Shown here piece after piece: positions 41,674 to 50,929 of a stretch of 64,000 bases of DNA; the first letter of the stretch is position 1; every line of letters begins with the position of its first letter. A program made the position numbers and the translations under genes. The DNA comes from Yponomeuta sedellus (Eukaryota; Arthropoda; Insecta; Lepidoptera; Yponomeutidae). Below the pieces are notes generated by a model that had not been told where the DNA came from, did no database searches, and saw only the letters and a program-made list of their open reading frames with translations. Location: NCBI GenBank assembly GCA_934045075.1, contig OW203738.1:868001-932000 (forward strand), in the 5' to 3' direction.

Positions 41674-41911
41674 AAAAACCTATTTAGAGGCTAAAAATTT
41701 CACCAATGCCGGGATTCGAACCCGCAACCTCTGGCTATCCGTGCCAGCGCTCTACCAATTGAGCCAATGGGCGACTCACCGGCATCAGTGAAATTTCGAA
41801 CCTCTTTACACCATTCCCTGTATTACGTACAGAGAATTTTTAGCCTCTAAATAGGTTTTTAAATTTGTCCTTAGCACGGGTTAGTGCATTAAAAATAAAA
41901 TAGCGTAATAG
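41674..41911 (+). mobile_element. hpSINE copy 12
   Basis: AAAAACCTATTTAGAGGCTA, a complete antisense tRNA-like half and terminus GGGTTAGTGCATTAAAAA. Flanks ATAATTAT at 41666-41673 and 41912-41919 are consistent with a target duplication, though AT-rich. Confidence 0.82.
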
Positions 41912-41938
41912 ATAATTATATTAATACCAATAATAATT

Positions 41939-42017
41939 GGCCAGCCTATTTCCAAATTAGTTCTACAATCATGAATTATATTCATGATTGTAGAACTAAT
42001 TTGGAAATAGGCTGGCC
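41939..42017. repeat. Perfect palindrome, 37-bp arms, 5-bp spacer
   Basis: GGCCAGCCTATTTCCAAATT to ATCATGAA, spacer TTATA, then the exact complement. Confidence 0.92.
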
Positions 42018-42061
42018 ACAGCACAGGGAATCCTAGTTTGGGAACGAGTAACCACCATTGA

Positions 42062-42425
42062 AGCGCTCGTGGCCTAGTCGAACCGAGTGCTTGGAATCAA
42101 TCACTTGGTTAAGCATCAACAGGCGCGGTCAGGTGCAGGATGGGTAACAATCCCGAAACTACCGCAAGTGGCATTTTTTTGAGCGCTTCCGTGCTTTGCA
42201 AGACACGTCAGGCCATTAATGCCAGCTGTCACGTAATGGCAGTCGTTAAGCTATGTCAGAGGCCTTATGGGCTGCTTGATAACCTCTGACAGAAAGACCC
42301 GCCACTGTCTTACAACCCTCCACCAACCCGGACTTGGCACCCGTGGTGGAGTATGGCGTAACCTTCCTGCAATGCAGGAAGAGACCCGTGCCCTAGCCGT
42401 GGAGACATACAAGAGTTGATATCGA
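42062..42425 (+). mobile_element. 5S-SINE, full length
   Basis: GAAGCGCTCGTGGCCTAGTC, CAACAGGCGCGGTCAGGTGC, GGATGGGTAACAATCCCG and tail AAGAGTTGATATCGATG. It is more diverged than the copy at 14881. Confidence 0.85.
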
Positions 42426-42429
42426 TGAA

Positions 42430-42990
42430 CAAAGACATACTAGTATGAACGGACCTTAAGGACAGTAAAGTTAAGAACGCAAACCCTTATGGTAAGTCTT
42501 AAAGTTAGTTCACACGTCCCAGACATATTTTTGAGAGTACGAAACTCAAAGAGCTCAGCTTTACTGCACCAGACGAACGAAAACGTGCACTACTGCATAC
42601 CTTTAAGAATTAATACCGTTTTTACACCTAAAAGCAAAAAACTAAACCTAAGAGAAAACTGCATAAAATTAAAACGAATAGAAAAGTTGAAGGGGAATGA
42701 GGGCAAAAAAAGAAAACTTAATTGCATATTAATAATTAATAGCGGAATAAAAACCACTTCGCAACACTGGGGTAGCGGCAACAAAAGGAGGCGATGAGAG
42801 ATGAAGAAATTAAAATTTTCGCTGTTCTTCAGACGATAGCCCGCGCTACCCTGGTCTCCCCTTGGCTGCATCGGATACAATGAGGTCCCATTAAAGTATT
42901 AGACTGACGGACACTGGCGCACATTAAGACATGGTAAGGTTTTGGGGAAATTTGTGTGTATTTTTATTTTATTCAGGACACAAATAGTCA
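42430..42990. other. No gene recognised
   Basis: Frames of about 100 codons occur on both strands (42489-42797, 42590-42880), but neither resembles a protein family and the composition is biased. Probably chance. Confidence 0.35.
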
Positions 42991-42994
42991 CGAG

Positions 42995-43080
42995 ACAAGT
43001 GGCAGTCCCTGACCTCTGCCTACACCTCTGGAAAACAGGCGAGAAGTTATTTATGTATATATATGTATACAAAATTAGAC
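42995..43080 (+). repeat. LINE 3' end, WFGHVER family
   Basis: ACAAGTGGCAGTCCCTGACC and TACACCTCTGGAAAACAGGC, then a TATATATGTATAC tail. Confidence 0.55.
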
Positions 43081-43227
43081 CTGGAGATCCCTCAAGTAAA
43101 CAGAATATTAATAAGAAAAGTATATATTATAGTGTATATTTACTTATTTATATATTATATGTACTTATTGAGTACTTGTCAGCTTATCTAAATTTAACTA
43201 AGTTTCTTTTCCGTTTTGTTTCGAATG

Positions 43228-43350
43228 CCTACCATTCAATCTCTTGCACCATCTGTGGTTGACTGGTAGAAAATGCTTATAGCATTAAGTCCGCCACATT
43301 GCCATTGTGTTTTTTTTACTTATGTGCAATAAACGTATTAATAATAATAA
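43228..43350 (+). repeat. LINE 3' end with TAA tail
   Basis: GGTAGAAAATGCTTATAGCA, TTAAGTCCGCCA, TGTGCAATAAACGTATTAAT and AATAATAAT. Confidence 0.65.
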
Positions 43351-43559
43351 TAGCATGCTACTTTTAACCAGTTAACCGAAAATGTTTTGATTCTAAGAAT
43401 TTGCACTAGTGCAGAAAAATTATCTTCCGCGCCTTGATTATGTAACTTTTAACTTATTATATGTGTTAGCTCAGGGTCTTGATATCGAGGTAAATAAGCA
43501 AGTGGACTGTATATATAAATTGATGGTTTAATTGGAAAAAGAAGATAATTCAAAATTAG

Positions 43560-43685
43560 TGTGTATCGACACGTCGGATGTTGTGAAGTGCCGCATACCG
43601 CGCCGCGGCCCGCCGTCCTGCTTGCAAGTTGTCCGGCCGGTTTTGGCCTGCGGGGCGCGGGGCACCGCTCAGTGACGTAGGTCTC
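43560..43685. other. GC- and CpG-rich patch
   Basis: GCATACCGCGCCGCGGCCCG and GGCCTGCGGGGCGCGGGGCA. Unassigned, like 14465-14602 and 28760-28905. Confidence 0.3.
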
Positions 43686-43817
43686 CAACAATATGTGAGT
43701 GCGAAAGCGCAACGTTTACTTAGGTCTGCTGCATAGATATGGGGCTAATTTATGTATCACACACAGTGGGTAGCGCATTTCAGTAGATATCTGATACGTG
43801 ACAGTGATTTTGTTCCA

Positions 43818-43940
43818 CATAAGATAAGATAAGAATATTCTTTAATGTACACCAGAGCACATATTATAAAACATGTAAAGATACAAAGTACAATAATTGG
43901 CGGCCTTATTGCTAAAAGCTATTTCTTCCAGACAACCATA
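43818..43940 (-). repeat. LINE 3' end
   Basis: AAGATAAGATAAGAATATTC then TTTAATGTACACCAGAGCAC and CCTTATTGCTAAAAGC are the reverse of the shared 3' terminus. Confidence 0.65.
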
Positions 43941-44139
43941 CAACGGAAAGTTGCTGAAGGAAATAAGAGGCGGGTAGTCGGTGCAAATATGAATATATTA
44001 ATACACTACTTATATAAATAACAATATTACATAAACAGTTACACACATAGTTACGAGTATGATAATTGTACGACAAAGTCCAGTAGAGATTTTGTTTTTG
44101 CACACAGATGTATACGTGGAATGTTGGCAGTCAACTCAT

Positions 44140-44607
44140 TTAAAAACCTATTTAGAAGCTAAAAATTCCACCCATGCCGGGATTCGAACCCGCAACCTCT
44201 GGCTATCCGTGCCAGCGCTCTACCAATTGAGCCAATGGGCGACTCACGGCATCAGTGAAATTTCAAACCTCTTTACACTATTCTCTGTATTACGTACAGG
44301 CAGCGACATCTGACTTAAGCAAATTGCATTACTTACAGCCCCGACTACCTACTTTTTTGAAATTTGAAATTTCACTGATGCCGTGAGTCGCCCATTGGCT
44401 CAATTACAGCCCCGACAAGCTACTTTTTTGAAATTTGAAATTTCACTGATGCCGTGAGTCGCCCATTGGCTCAATTGGTAGAGCGCTGGTACGGATAGCC
44501 AGAGGTTGCGGGTTCGAATCCCGGCATGGTTGGAATTTTTAGCCTCTAAATAGGTTTTTAAATTTGTTGCTTAGCACGGGTTAGTGCATTAAAAATAAAA
44601 ATAGTAT
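44140..44607 (+). mobile_element. hpSINE copy 13, long hairpin form
   Basis: Perfect 11-bp duplication AGTCAACTCAT at 44129-44139 and 44608-44618. It has both complete tRNA-like halves, antisense first. Between them a 73-bp segment (ending GTCGCCCATTGGCTCAATT) is tandemly duplicated (about 44330-44475). Confidence 0.92.
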
Positions 44608-44618
44608 AGTCAACTCAT

Positions 44619-45105
44619 GTTCAGCATTATTGCTAAATCATATTTACGTATTATGGTGCACAAGACCACGACTTGCGTTTTGGTAGCTTGCAGTAAGTCT
44701 CTACCAAGTGTACATTTGTACTTCCTCAGAAACTTGGCCAATGAATTAGAAATGCTGTCTATACCAAGTTCTTCAGCAGGACAAAGTAGTAATAGTGGCA
44801 TTAACATCCGGTTACGGTATAACCATCTCGCCTCATCTTGGTCAGGTGTTAATGGAAACTAAGAGACTAGGCTGGCCTTTTCTTTTAATAACAAGAAAGG
44901 CTTGAAAAGAAAATGTCTAGAGAAAAACGGAGGAGAGTTTGTTGGTTCAACGCGTTTTTCGAGCCACCTCAGATTCTGCAGAATTCAAAGGATGCGATAG
45001 AGATGAAAGACTTGTACTTCATCAAGGTCTCCTAAGGTAGGTGTTCTCTGTCTACAGCGGATAAAGTAGTTGTATAGAATAAGCAGTTGTATAAGACGTA
45101 TTGTC
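44619..45105. other. No gene recognised
   Basis: A frame of 81 codons (44617-44862) overlaps the SINE duplication and looks like chance. Confidence 0.4.
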
Positions 45106-45116
45106 TGCAAATAGTA

Positions 45117-45168
45117 TATAGATAGATAGATAGATAGAGAACACTTTATTGCACAACCAGAAAAATAA
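45117..45168 (-). repeat. LINE 3' tail with ATAG microsatellite
   Basis: GATAGATAGATAGATAGAGA then ACACTTTATTGCACAACC is the reverse of a GGTTGTGCAATAAAG-type 3' end. Confidence 0.7.
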
Positions 45169-45184
45169 TATAGCCATGATTTCT

Positions 45185-45470
45185 TCCGCTAAGTGACTAC
45201 CGCTAGTGGCATTTTTCCTAGCGCTTCCGTGCTTCGCAAGGTACGTTAAGCCGTTAGTGCCGGCTGTCATATAATGGCAGTCGTTAAGTCATGTCAGAGG
45301 CCTTATAGGCGGCTGTATAACTTGTGACAGTAAGGCCCGCCACTGTCTTACAATCCTCCACCAACCCGGACTTGGCCCCCGTGATGGAGTGTGGCCTAAC
45401 CTTCCTGCGATGCAGGAAGAGACCCGTGCCCCAGCAGTGGGGACATACAAGGGTTGATAACGATAACGAC
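45185..45470 (+). mobile_element. 5S-SINE, 5'-truncated
   Basis: Starts at AAGTGACTACCGCTAGTGGC, downstream of the 5S-like head; tail GGGTTGATAACGATAACGAC. GATTTCTT flanks both sides (45178-45185 and 45471-45478), a likely short duplication. Confidence 0.8.
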
Positions 45471-45560
45471 GATTTCTTAAATCTGAGTAATGTTATACAA
45501 TTGGCAGTCTATTATTAGTCTTAATGGCGTAACAATCTTGAACATTCTTTGTACACTTTT

Positions 45561-45626
45561 TGTCAAATCTAGCTAAACTAAAGAGTGTAAGTTCTCTTAC
45601 ACTCTTTAGTTTAGCTAGATTTGACA
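45561..45626. repeat. Perfect palindrome, 31-bp arms, 4-bp spacer
   Basis: TGTCAAATCTAGCTAAACTA to AGTGTAAG, spacer TTCT, then the exact complement. Confidence 0.92.
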
Positions 45627-45635
45627 CTATTTAGA

Positions 45636-45900
45636 AGTGGTAGCAGCCCAATGGGTAGAACAATGGACTTAAATGAAGAGACCGATCGATTTCGATCACA
45701 TCCCAGTGTGGGCATGCGACCAATGACTTTGTTTTCTAAGTTATGTGGGTTTGTGAAGTTATCGTAGTTATACAACTCGCTAACTGTGAAGGAAAATATC
45801 GTGAGGAAGCCTTAGCGCTTATAATTGCCAATCTGCGGCGGGCATGCATGGTAAATAAGCCCATACTCTCTCACTGAAAGAAAACCTGTGCCCTACAATG
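45636..45900 (+). mobile_element. SINE-C copy
   Basis: AGTGGTAGCAGCCCAATGGG (tRNA-like head), CCAATGACTTTGTTTTC, then GTGAAGGAAAATATCGTGAG and CCCATACTCTCTCACTGAAA. Confidence 0.7.
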
Positions 45901-45984
45901 GGTCGTTCATAAGCTACATTAAAGAAATTGGTGGACCTAGTGATTGTCATAGAGCGTAATAGTATTATGAATGTTGTAGTACCA

Positions 45985-46097
45985 ATGCACCAATCCAGAC
46001 TTAGCCCCCGTAATGGAGTATGGCCTATACTTTCCTTAGGGAAGAGACCCGTGCCCCTCAGTGGGGACAAAATGGGTTGATGATGATGTAGTACTTT
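45985..46097 (+). repeat. SINE/LINE-tail repeat ending in GATGATG
   Basis: CACCAATCCAGACTTAGCCC, TTTCCTTAGGGAAGAGACCC and AAATGGGTTGATGATGATG, as at 3716-3845. Confidence 0.65.
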
Positions 46098-46296
46098 GTG
46101 CGTACAAGATAAATTCCCGTAGGATCAGAACTGGCATCCCCATGCCAGTGAAATAAACAGGAGCCGGGCCCGGGCAAAAGCCCCCGAAACGGGCGGAAGC
46201 AATTTTTCATTAAAACAAAGAGCGAAATAATTGAGTGTCGGCGACCGAGTTAAAAGTTGGAATAGCGGCATCACGCGTCGTTTGTCTCGGCCCGCG

Positions 46297-47190
46297 TTTT
46301 TAGGGTCCCGTAACTCAAATGGAAAAATGGAACCGTTATAGGATCGCTTTATTGTCCGTCCGACCGCCCGTCTATCAAGAGACTTATCTCCGGAACGCGT
46401 GGAGATACCTCCACGCATTTGAGTTTAAATTAAAACCGCATACAAAAGTCTACAGTCCCATGAAGTTGTAAAAATATCAATATTGTAAGCTTAAGCAAAA
46501 ACATAGTAACAACTATATATGCTTATATTCTTTTTAATGCACTAACCCATGCTAAGGATAATTTTTAAAACCTATTTAGAGGCTAAAAATTCCACCTATG
46601 CCGCTTAGTGTATTAAAAAGAATATAATCATGTGGGTACAGCCACATCATTACGATGTTAAAACCTAACTGCAAAGTAGGTACTCAGGGCTACAAGTTAT
46701 GCAAATTAGTTCAGTCAGATGTCGCTGCCTGTAAGTAATACAGAGAATATTGTAAAGAGGTTCGAAATTTCACTGATACCGGTGAGTCGCCCATTAGCTC
46801 AGTTGGAAAAAGCGCTGGCACAGATAGCCAGAGGACGCGGGTTCGAATCCCGGCATGGGTGGAACTTTGAGCCTCTAAATAGGTTTTTAAGATTATATAT
46901 GCGGCAAAAAATTCTTTATTTTGACACTGAAGGGAATCAAAATTCATTTAGTACTTTTCATTGACGTAGAACTATGAAATTTAATCGGTAGTATTGTCGT
47001 GTACTACAAACACCGGAAGAAATTTGAAATTTATACGTGCATCTGTAATTCAATAACAAAAAATATTTGTAGTTCGGGATTGACTTGGAAATACCTTTGA
47101 GTCTCGATACCTACACTATTGGCAATTATATACCTAGAACTTTTATAGAACCCTCGGTACCCGAGTCCAACTCGCACTTGGCCGGTTTCT
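46297..47190 (+). repeat. Dispersed lepidopteran repeat, split by hpSINE
   Basis: TTTTTAGGGTCCCGTAACTC starts the unit and CCAACTCGCACTTGGCCGG ends it. The hpSINE at 46523-46893 was inserted into it. Confidence 0.72.
46523..46893 (-). mobile_element. hpSINE copy 14
   Basis: Flanked by TATATATGC at 46514-46522 and 46894-46902. The inverted terminus (CTTTTTAATGCACTAACCC) is followed by a short antisense piece and the complete sense unit. Confidence 0.85.
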
Positions 47191-47368
47191 TCCAAAAAAA
47201 AAAAGCCAAAGATTTATAAGTTACAGGGGTGGGTGACCCGTGTTGTTCCTGGATGTAGATCACAAATTAGAGAAGACCGTGTGGACAACATTATTTTAAA
47301 TATAAATTACGATGTTTCAGAGGTTTTCGTGATCTTAGCGACGTACTTAAAAAGACGCAACGTTACCT

Positions 47369-47436
47369 CAAAGAATGCTATTGAGTATGATTTTATTTAT
47401 TACATAAATAAAAAAAAATCATACTCAATAGCATTC
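47369..47436. repeat. Palindrome, 32-bp arms, 4-bp spacer
   Basis: CAAAGAATGCTATTGAGTAT to TTATTTAT, spacer TACA, then the complement with four extra A. A shorter outer pair, TACGATGTTT at 47309 and AAACATCGTA near 47443, extends the symmetry. Confidence 0.85.
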
Positions 47437-47528
47437 TTTGCTAAACATCGTATTGTTTAGTAGCCTCGTTGGCTAGAAAAAATTCTTAAAATTAGTACAT
47501 AAAAGCGAACTTAGAAGTTAAGGCTCTA

Positions 47529-47703
47529 TATACTCTACTCTTTACCTAATACAGAGAGTATTGTTGTAGGAAAGAGAGAAAATTGAAAGTTTCACTGATG
47601 CCGGTGAGTAGCTCAGTTGGAAGAGCGCTGGCACGGGTAGCCAGAGGTCGCGGGTTCGAATCTTGGCATGGGTGGAATTTTTAGCCTCTAAGTAGGTTTT
47701 TTT
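47529..47703 (-). mobile_element. hpSINE copy 15, truncated
   Basis: Flanked by TTAAGGCTCTA at 47518-47528 and 47704-47714 (11 bp, perfect). It keeps the sense tRNA-like half (GTAGCTCAGTTGGAAGAGCG, GCGGGTTCGAATCTTGGCAT) and lacks the usual A-rich terminus. Confidence 0.85.
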
Positions 47704-47728
47704 TTAAGGCTCTACTATTCTAACTTGA

Positions 47729-47838
47729 TTTATATATCAACCCTTGTATGTCCCCACTGCTGGAGCATGGGTCTCTGCCTGCATCGCAGGAAAGTTAGGC
47801 CATACTCCACCACGGGGGCCAAGTCCAGGTTGGTAACA
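47729..47838 (-). mobile_element. 5S-SINE tail fragment
   Basis: TATCAACCCTTGTATGTCCC to GGCCAAGTCCAGGTTGGTAA. Confidence 0.72.
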
Positions 47839-48210
47839 TTATTGTATGTATGTTCGTCAATATTTGGAACTCACTGGTTTGATTTAAAACATATTTTTTT
47901 TGGTTAATAGGTTAGACTGCCCAGTAGGTCAAGAATCTGAAATGAAAAGAAATTAAATGAAATGGAAAGGTTTTAGTAGCGCAGTAAGTGCGGCTTGGTG
48001 AACGTTACAATTCAAATTAGGTGTCCATTTCAACTTGATTTAGCTAACCGGATATTCCCAGTCGCCGGCAGTTTTCCCCAGCTTAACCTTAGAGACTCAC
48101 CGAAAAACCAGCGGCGAATAGGAAACGCGGCAATTAGCACGCCCGCGGTACTGTGCCCCGGTACTGATTCAGCATTAGAATCGCATTTACCATGGGAAAG
48201 AATCGTTATC

Positions 48211-48563
48211 GTTATCAACCCTTGTATGTCCCCACTGCTGGGGTACGGTTCTCTTCCTGCAGAAGGTTAGGCCATACTCCACCACGGTGGCCAAGTCCGG
48301 GGGAGGATTGTAAGACAGTGGCGGGCGTCTGTCTGTCAGAAGATATCAAACCGCCCATAAGGCCTTGACATGGCTTAACGACTGCCATTACATGACACCC
48401 GGCAGCAACGGCTTAGCATGCCTTGCGAAGCACGGAGGCGCTCGGAAAAATGCCACTAGCGGTAGTCACGAGACGGTCACCCATCCTGCACCTGACCGCG
48501 CCTGTTGCTGCTGAACTCAAGTGATTGCTTCCAATCACTCGGTTCGCTTTGGCCACGAGCGCT
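48211..48563 (-). mobile_element. 5S-SINE, nearly full length
   Basis: TTATCAACCCTTGTATGTCC to GGCCACGAGCGCTTA. GAAAGAAT near both ends (48198 and 48568) is a possible duplication. Confidence 0.83.
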
Positions 48564-48609
48564 TACGAAAGAATACCGCCATCAAAATGTGGCACCCATG
48601 TATCATTAA

Positions 48610-48860
48610 ACTACAGTCAATCAAACAGCTTGTTGGTACCCGTCCACTACTGAACTGAGGCTTTCTCCACGGCACGCCACTTCTCTCCATTCTCGGATAT
48701 CCCTCATCCAGCCAACGCCAGTAATCTGCCTTAGGTTGCCAGTCCCTCGAGCCGGTGGGCGACTTACGCTGCGTTTGCCAGTTCATGGTCTTTACTCAAG
48801 AACCTTTAATCCCATCGACCACTGGTTCTTCGGCAAATGTGACCAGCCCACAACCACTTC
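48610..48860 (-). pseudogene. LINE C-terminus, WQW/EAFVQQ family, decayed
   Basis: Minus-strand reading shows the AGH/RRTSGRWD region, a conserved basic linker and KWRAVEKASVQ followed by a stop, equivalent to the W..LGEA.VQQW end of the relatives at 29635-29890 and 54825-55080. Several stops and indels are present. I infer an old 5'-truncated insertion. Confidence 0.55.
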
Positions 48861-49365
48861 TGTAGGGTAAAAGACCCACTTAAAACTAATACTCAAAACT
48901 AATGAGAAAACACTTATAAAGTCTGTCCGCGTCGACGCCTCTCGACTTGTCAGCCGGCGCCGTTCGGGATGGGTGCACTGAGGTTTGGGGACCCCGAAAC
49001 TTCCCTGTCTATCCCACGAGCTCTTTCCCTAGAAAGCTACCTAGGTACCTGCAGTGCACTTTCACGACACCGCGTTTTATCACCAAAACCACACCAAAAG
49101 TGTCTACTGTTTTGGGCGATCCGTCGACCGATAACAAAACACTGTCAACATTGGGAACCGTCCCTGAACTTATTTCGCACTCCACACGAAGATATAAACC
49201 CGGCAATCTAATTGCCACACAAATTACACGTTTCATGCGCAAAAAACAAGAGGTCAATGTGCCAACTCATCTGACAGCTGTCAAGTGGTGTTGCCAAAAT
49301 CACAATCCTATTCTAAACAACTTCAGCTTGCTAGTCTTATAGGCTATGGCAGTCACCTTAGTTTT
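48861..49365. other. No recognised gene; overlapping open frames
   Basis: Frames of 131 and 80 codons overlap on the plus strand (48947-49342, 48969-49211). The composition is unusual (Pro/Thr-rich), but I recognise no motif. Chance or an old repeat. Confidence 0.25.
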
Positions 49366-49370
49366 TTTGG

Positions 49371-49527
49371 GATTGTTTCATAAAACTACAATTCGTAGTT
49401 TATTACGAGAGTTCGAAGTACATTGCGTAGCTGGGTCTACGTTTAAAGCCGTGGGTTAATCAACTTTGCAATGTACACGGAATCGACGTATTAAACTACG
49501 AATTATAGTTTCATGAAACAGGCCCCT
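49371..49527. mobile_element. MITE with terminal inverted repeats
   Basis: GTTTCATAAAACTACAATTC and GAATTATAGTTTCATGAAAC are inverted ends of about 33 bp; a second internal pair GTACATTGC/GCAATGTAC lies inside. About 157 bp, non-coding. Confidence 0.75.
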
Positions 49528-49588
49528 TGTGTTTCGTAACAAAATGCATGATTCGCACCAATTTCCTAAATAGAATTTAAGACAAAGA

Positions 49589-49760
49589 GCTACATTCCTT
49601 TCTCAACTCTAGTCACTACATAGTGACTAGAATTGAGAAAAGAATGTTGCTTTGATTTGGACTTGTGGAGAGGATGAGGAAAGAAAGATTGACGAAACAA
49701 ATATATATTGCAAATGTAAATGCAAGGCACATCCCAGGCGAACATACATCGACCAAATTC
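49589..49760 (+). pseudogene. LINE C-terminus, WFGHVER family, with inverted 5' end
   Basis: 49616-49760 codes for part of the RIEK-ML-FG-VE-RKERLTKQIYIAN region, decayed. Its first 27 bp are inverted just upstream (TTTCTCAACTCTAGTCACTA against TAGTGACTAGAATTGAGAAA), making a hairpin with a 3-bp centre. Confidence 0.7.
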
Positions 49761-49937
49761 TCCACACAAAATTCAAAAAAACCTGCATGCTACTATTCAT
49801 TTACAAATGGAAGTAAACTTTAATGTATTCCATCCTAATATTGTGAAATAAAATAAGAAAAATATTCTCACGTACTGAATTCACGTTTAATATCAAGGTA
49901 CAACATTATGAACCGCTCGTGATCGTGAAGCAAGTGA

Positions 49938-50275
49938 GAGGCGCTCGTGGCCTAGTCAAACCGAGTAATTGGAATCAATCACTTGTGCTTCGCAAGTCAC
50001 GTTAAGCCGTTGGTGCCGGCTGTCATATAATGGCAGTCGTTAAGCCATGTCGGAGGCCTTATGGGCAGCTTGATAACTTCTGACAGTAAGGCCCGCCACT
50101 GTCTTAATATCCTCCACCAACCCGGACCGGCCCCTGTGGTGGAGTATGGCCTAACCTTCCTGCGATGCAGGAAGAGACCCGTGCCCCAGTAGTGGGGACA
50201 TACAAGGGTGGATAACGAACGGACGAACTTGAGTTAAGCAACTACAGGCGCGGTAAGGTGCTAGATGGGTGACTG
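49938..50275 (+). mobile_element. 5S-SINE, rearranged
   Basis: The head (GGCGCTCGTGGCCTAGTC) is followed by a deletion that removes most of the 5S-like block. That block appears instead downstream at 50236-50275 (GTTAAGCAACTACAGGCGCG, GATGGGTGACTGA). Confidence 0.75.
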
Positions 50276-50375
50276 AGATGAGTATATTGAATTATAATAG
50301 ATATGCAGCATTTTTTAAAATATTTAAGTCATTTCGAAAAAACGAAAAAACTTAACAACATTTAAATTAAACAGG

Positions 50376-50594
50376 GATATCCATAACGTAAACACTAGAA
50401 ACAGAAACGAAATTGCTTTATCTAAACTCAGATAAGCCAAGGTAAATGCATCTTTTGTAGGACTAAGTGTACGTTTTTACAATAAAATTCCAGAACATAT
50501 TCTATACCTGCCTGAAAGCAAATTTAAAAAATTCATTAAAAAGGCCTATTATAGAAAAGATCACTTTATAAATGATGTAAGCCCTTGGCAGTAG
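50376..50594 (+). pseudogene. LINE ORF2 C-terminus (CR1/Jockey-like)
   Basis: Seventy-two codons with one internal stop read RDIHNVNTRNRNEIALSKLR-like, then VNASFVGLSVRFYNKIPEHI, LPESKFKKFIKKAYYRK and INDVSPW before the stop. The block (S+RFYNK+P..I..LP...FK..+K......Y....++) is the typical C-terminus of insect CR1/Jockey reverse transcriptase proteins. It comes from a different LINE than the one at 23.6-28.1 kb, whose C-terminus differs. The rest of the element is missing. Confidence 0.7.
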
Positions 50595-50754
50595 ACCAAT
50601 TCCACAACGAGTAAATTATATGTAGCAACCGAATCACTGCAATCCTCAGTGTTAGTTATGTCATATTTTAAGTTTGTACAGACGACGTGATTGCATTATT
50701 AGTAAATATATCATACATTCTATAACTGACAAAAACTTAATCTGCAGGTTTGCT

Positions 50755-50905
50755 AAAGGTCATTCGAATGGTGGCGTGGTGGCCGGGTCATCTATCTCCC
50801 TCCAAAAAGGTTGAGACTGATAATGGCTGACCTCTGCGTTATGCTCGTGAACGAGTGCTGTTCGTGTGTCTGGCCGCAGCACTTGTCATGTTTTCACGGC
50901 CTATG
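50755..50905 (-). repeat. Dispersed repeat shared with 13265-13375
   Basis: TCATCTATCTCCCTCC, AATGGCTGACCTCTGCG and CTCGTGAACGAGTGCTG match, inverted, ATGGCTGACCACTGCG-like and CTCGTTCACGAGCATA-like boxes at 13265-13375. Confidence 0.6.
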
Positions 50906-50929
50906 CAAAAAAATAATAATAATGCCTTA

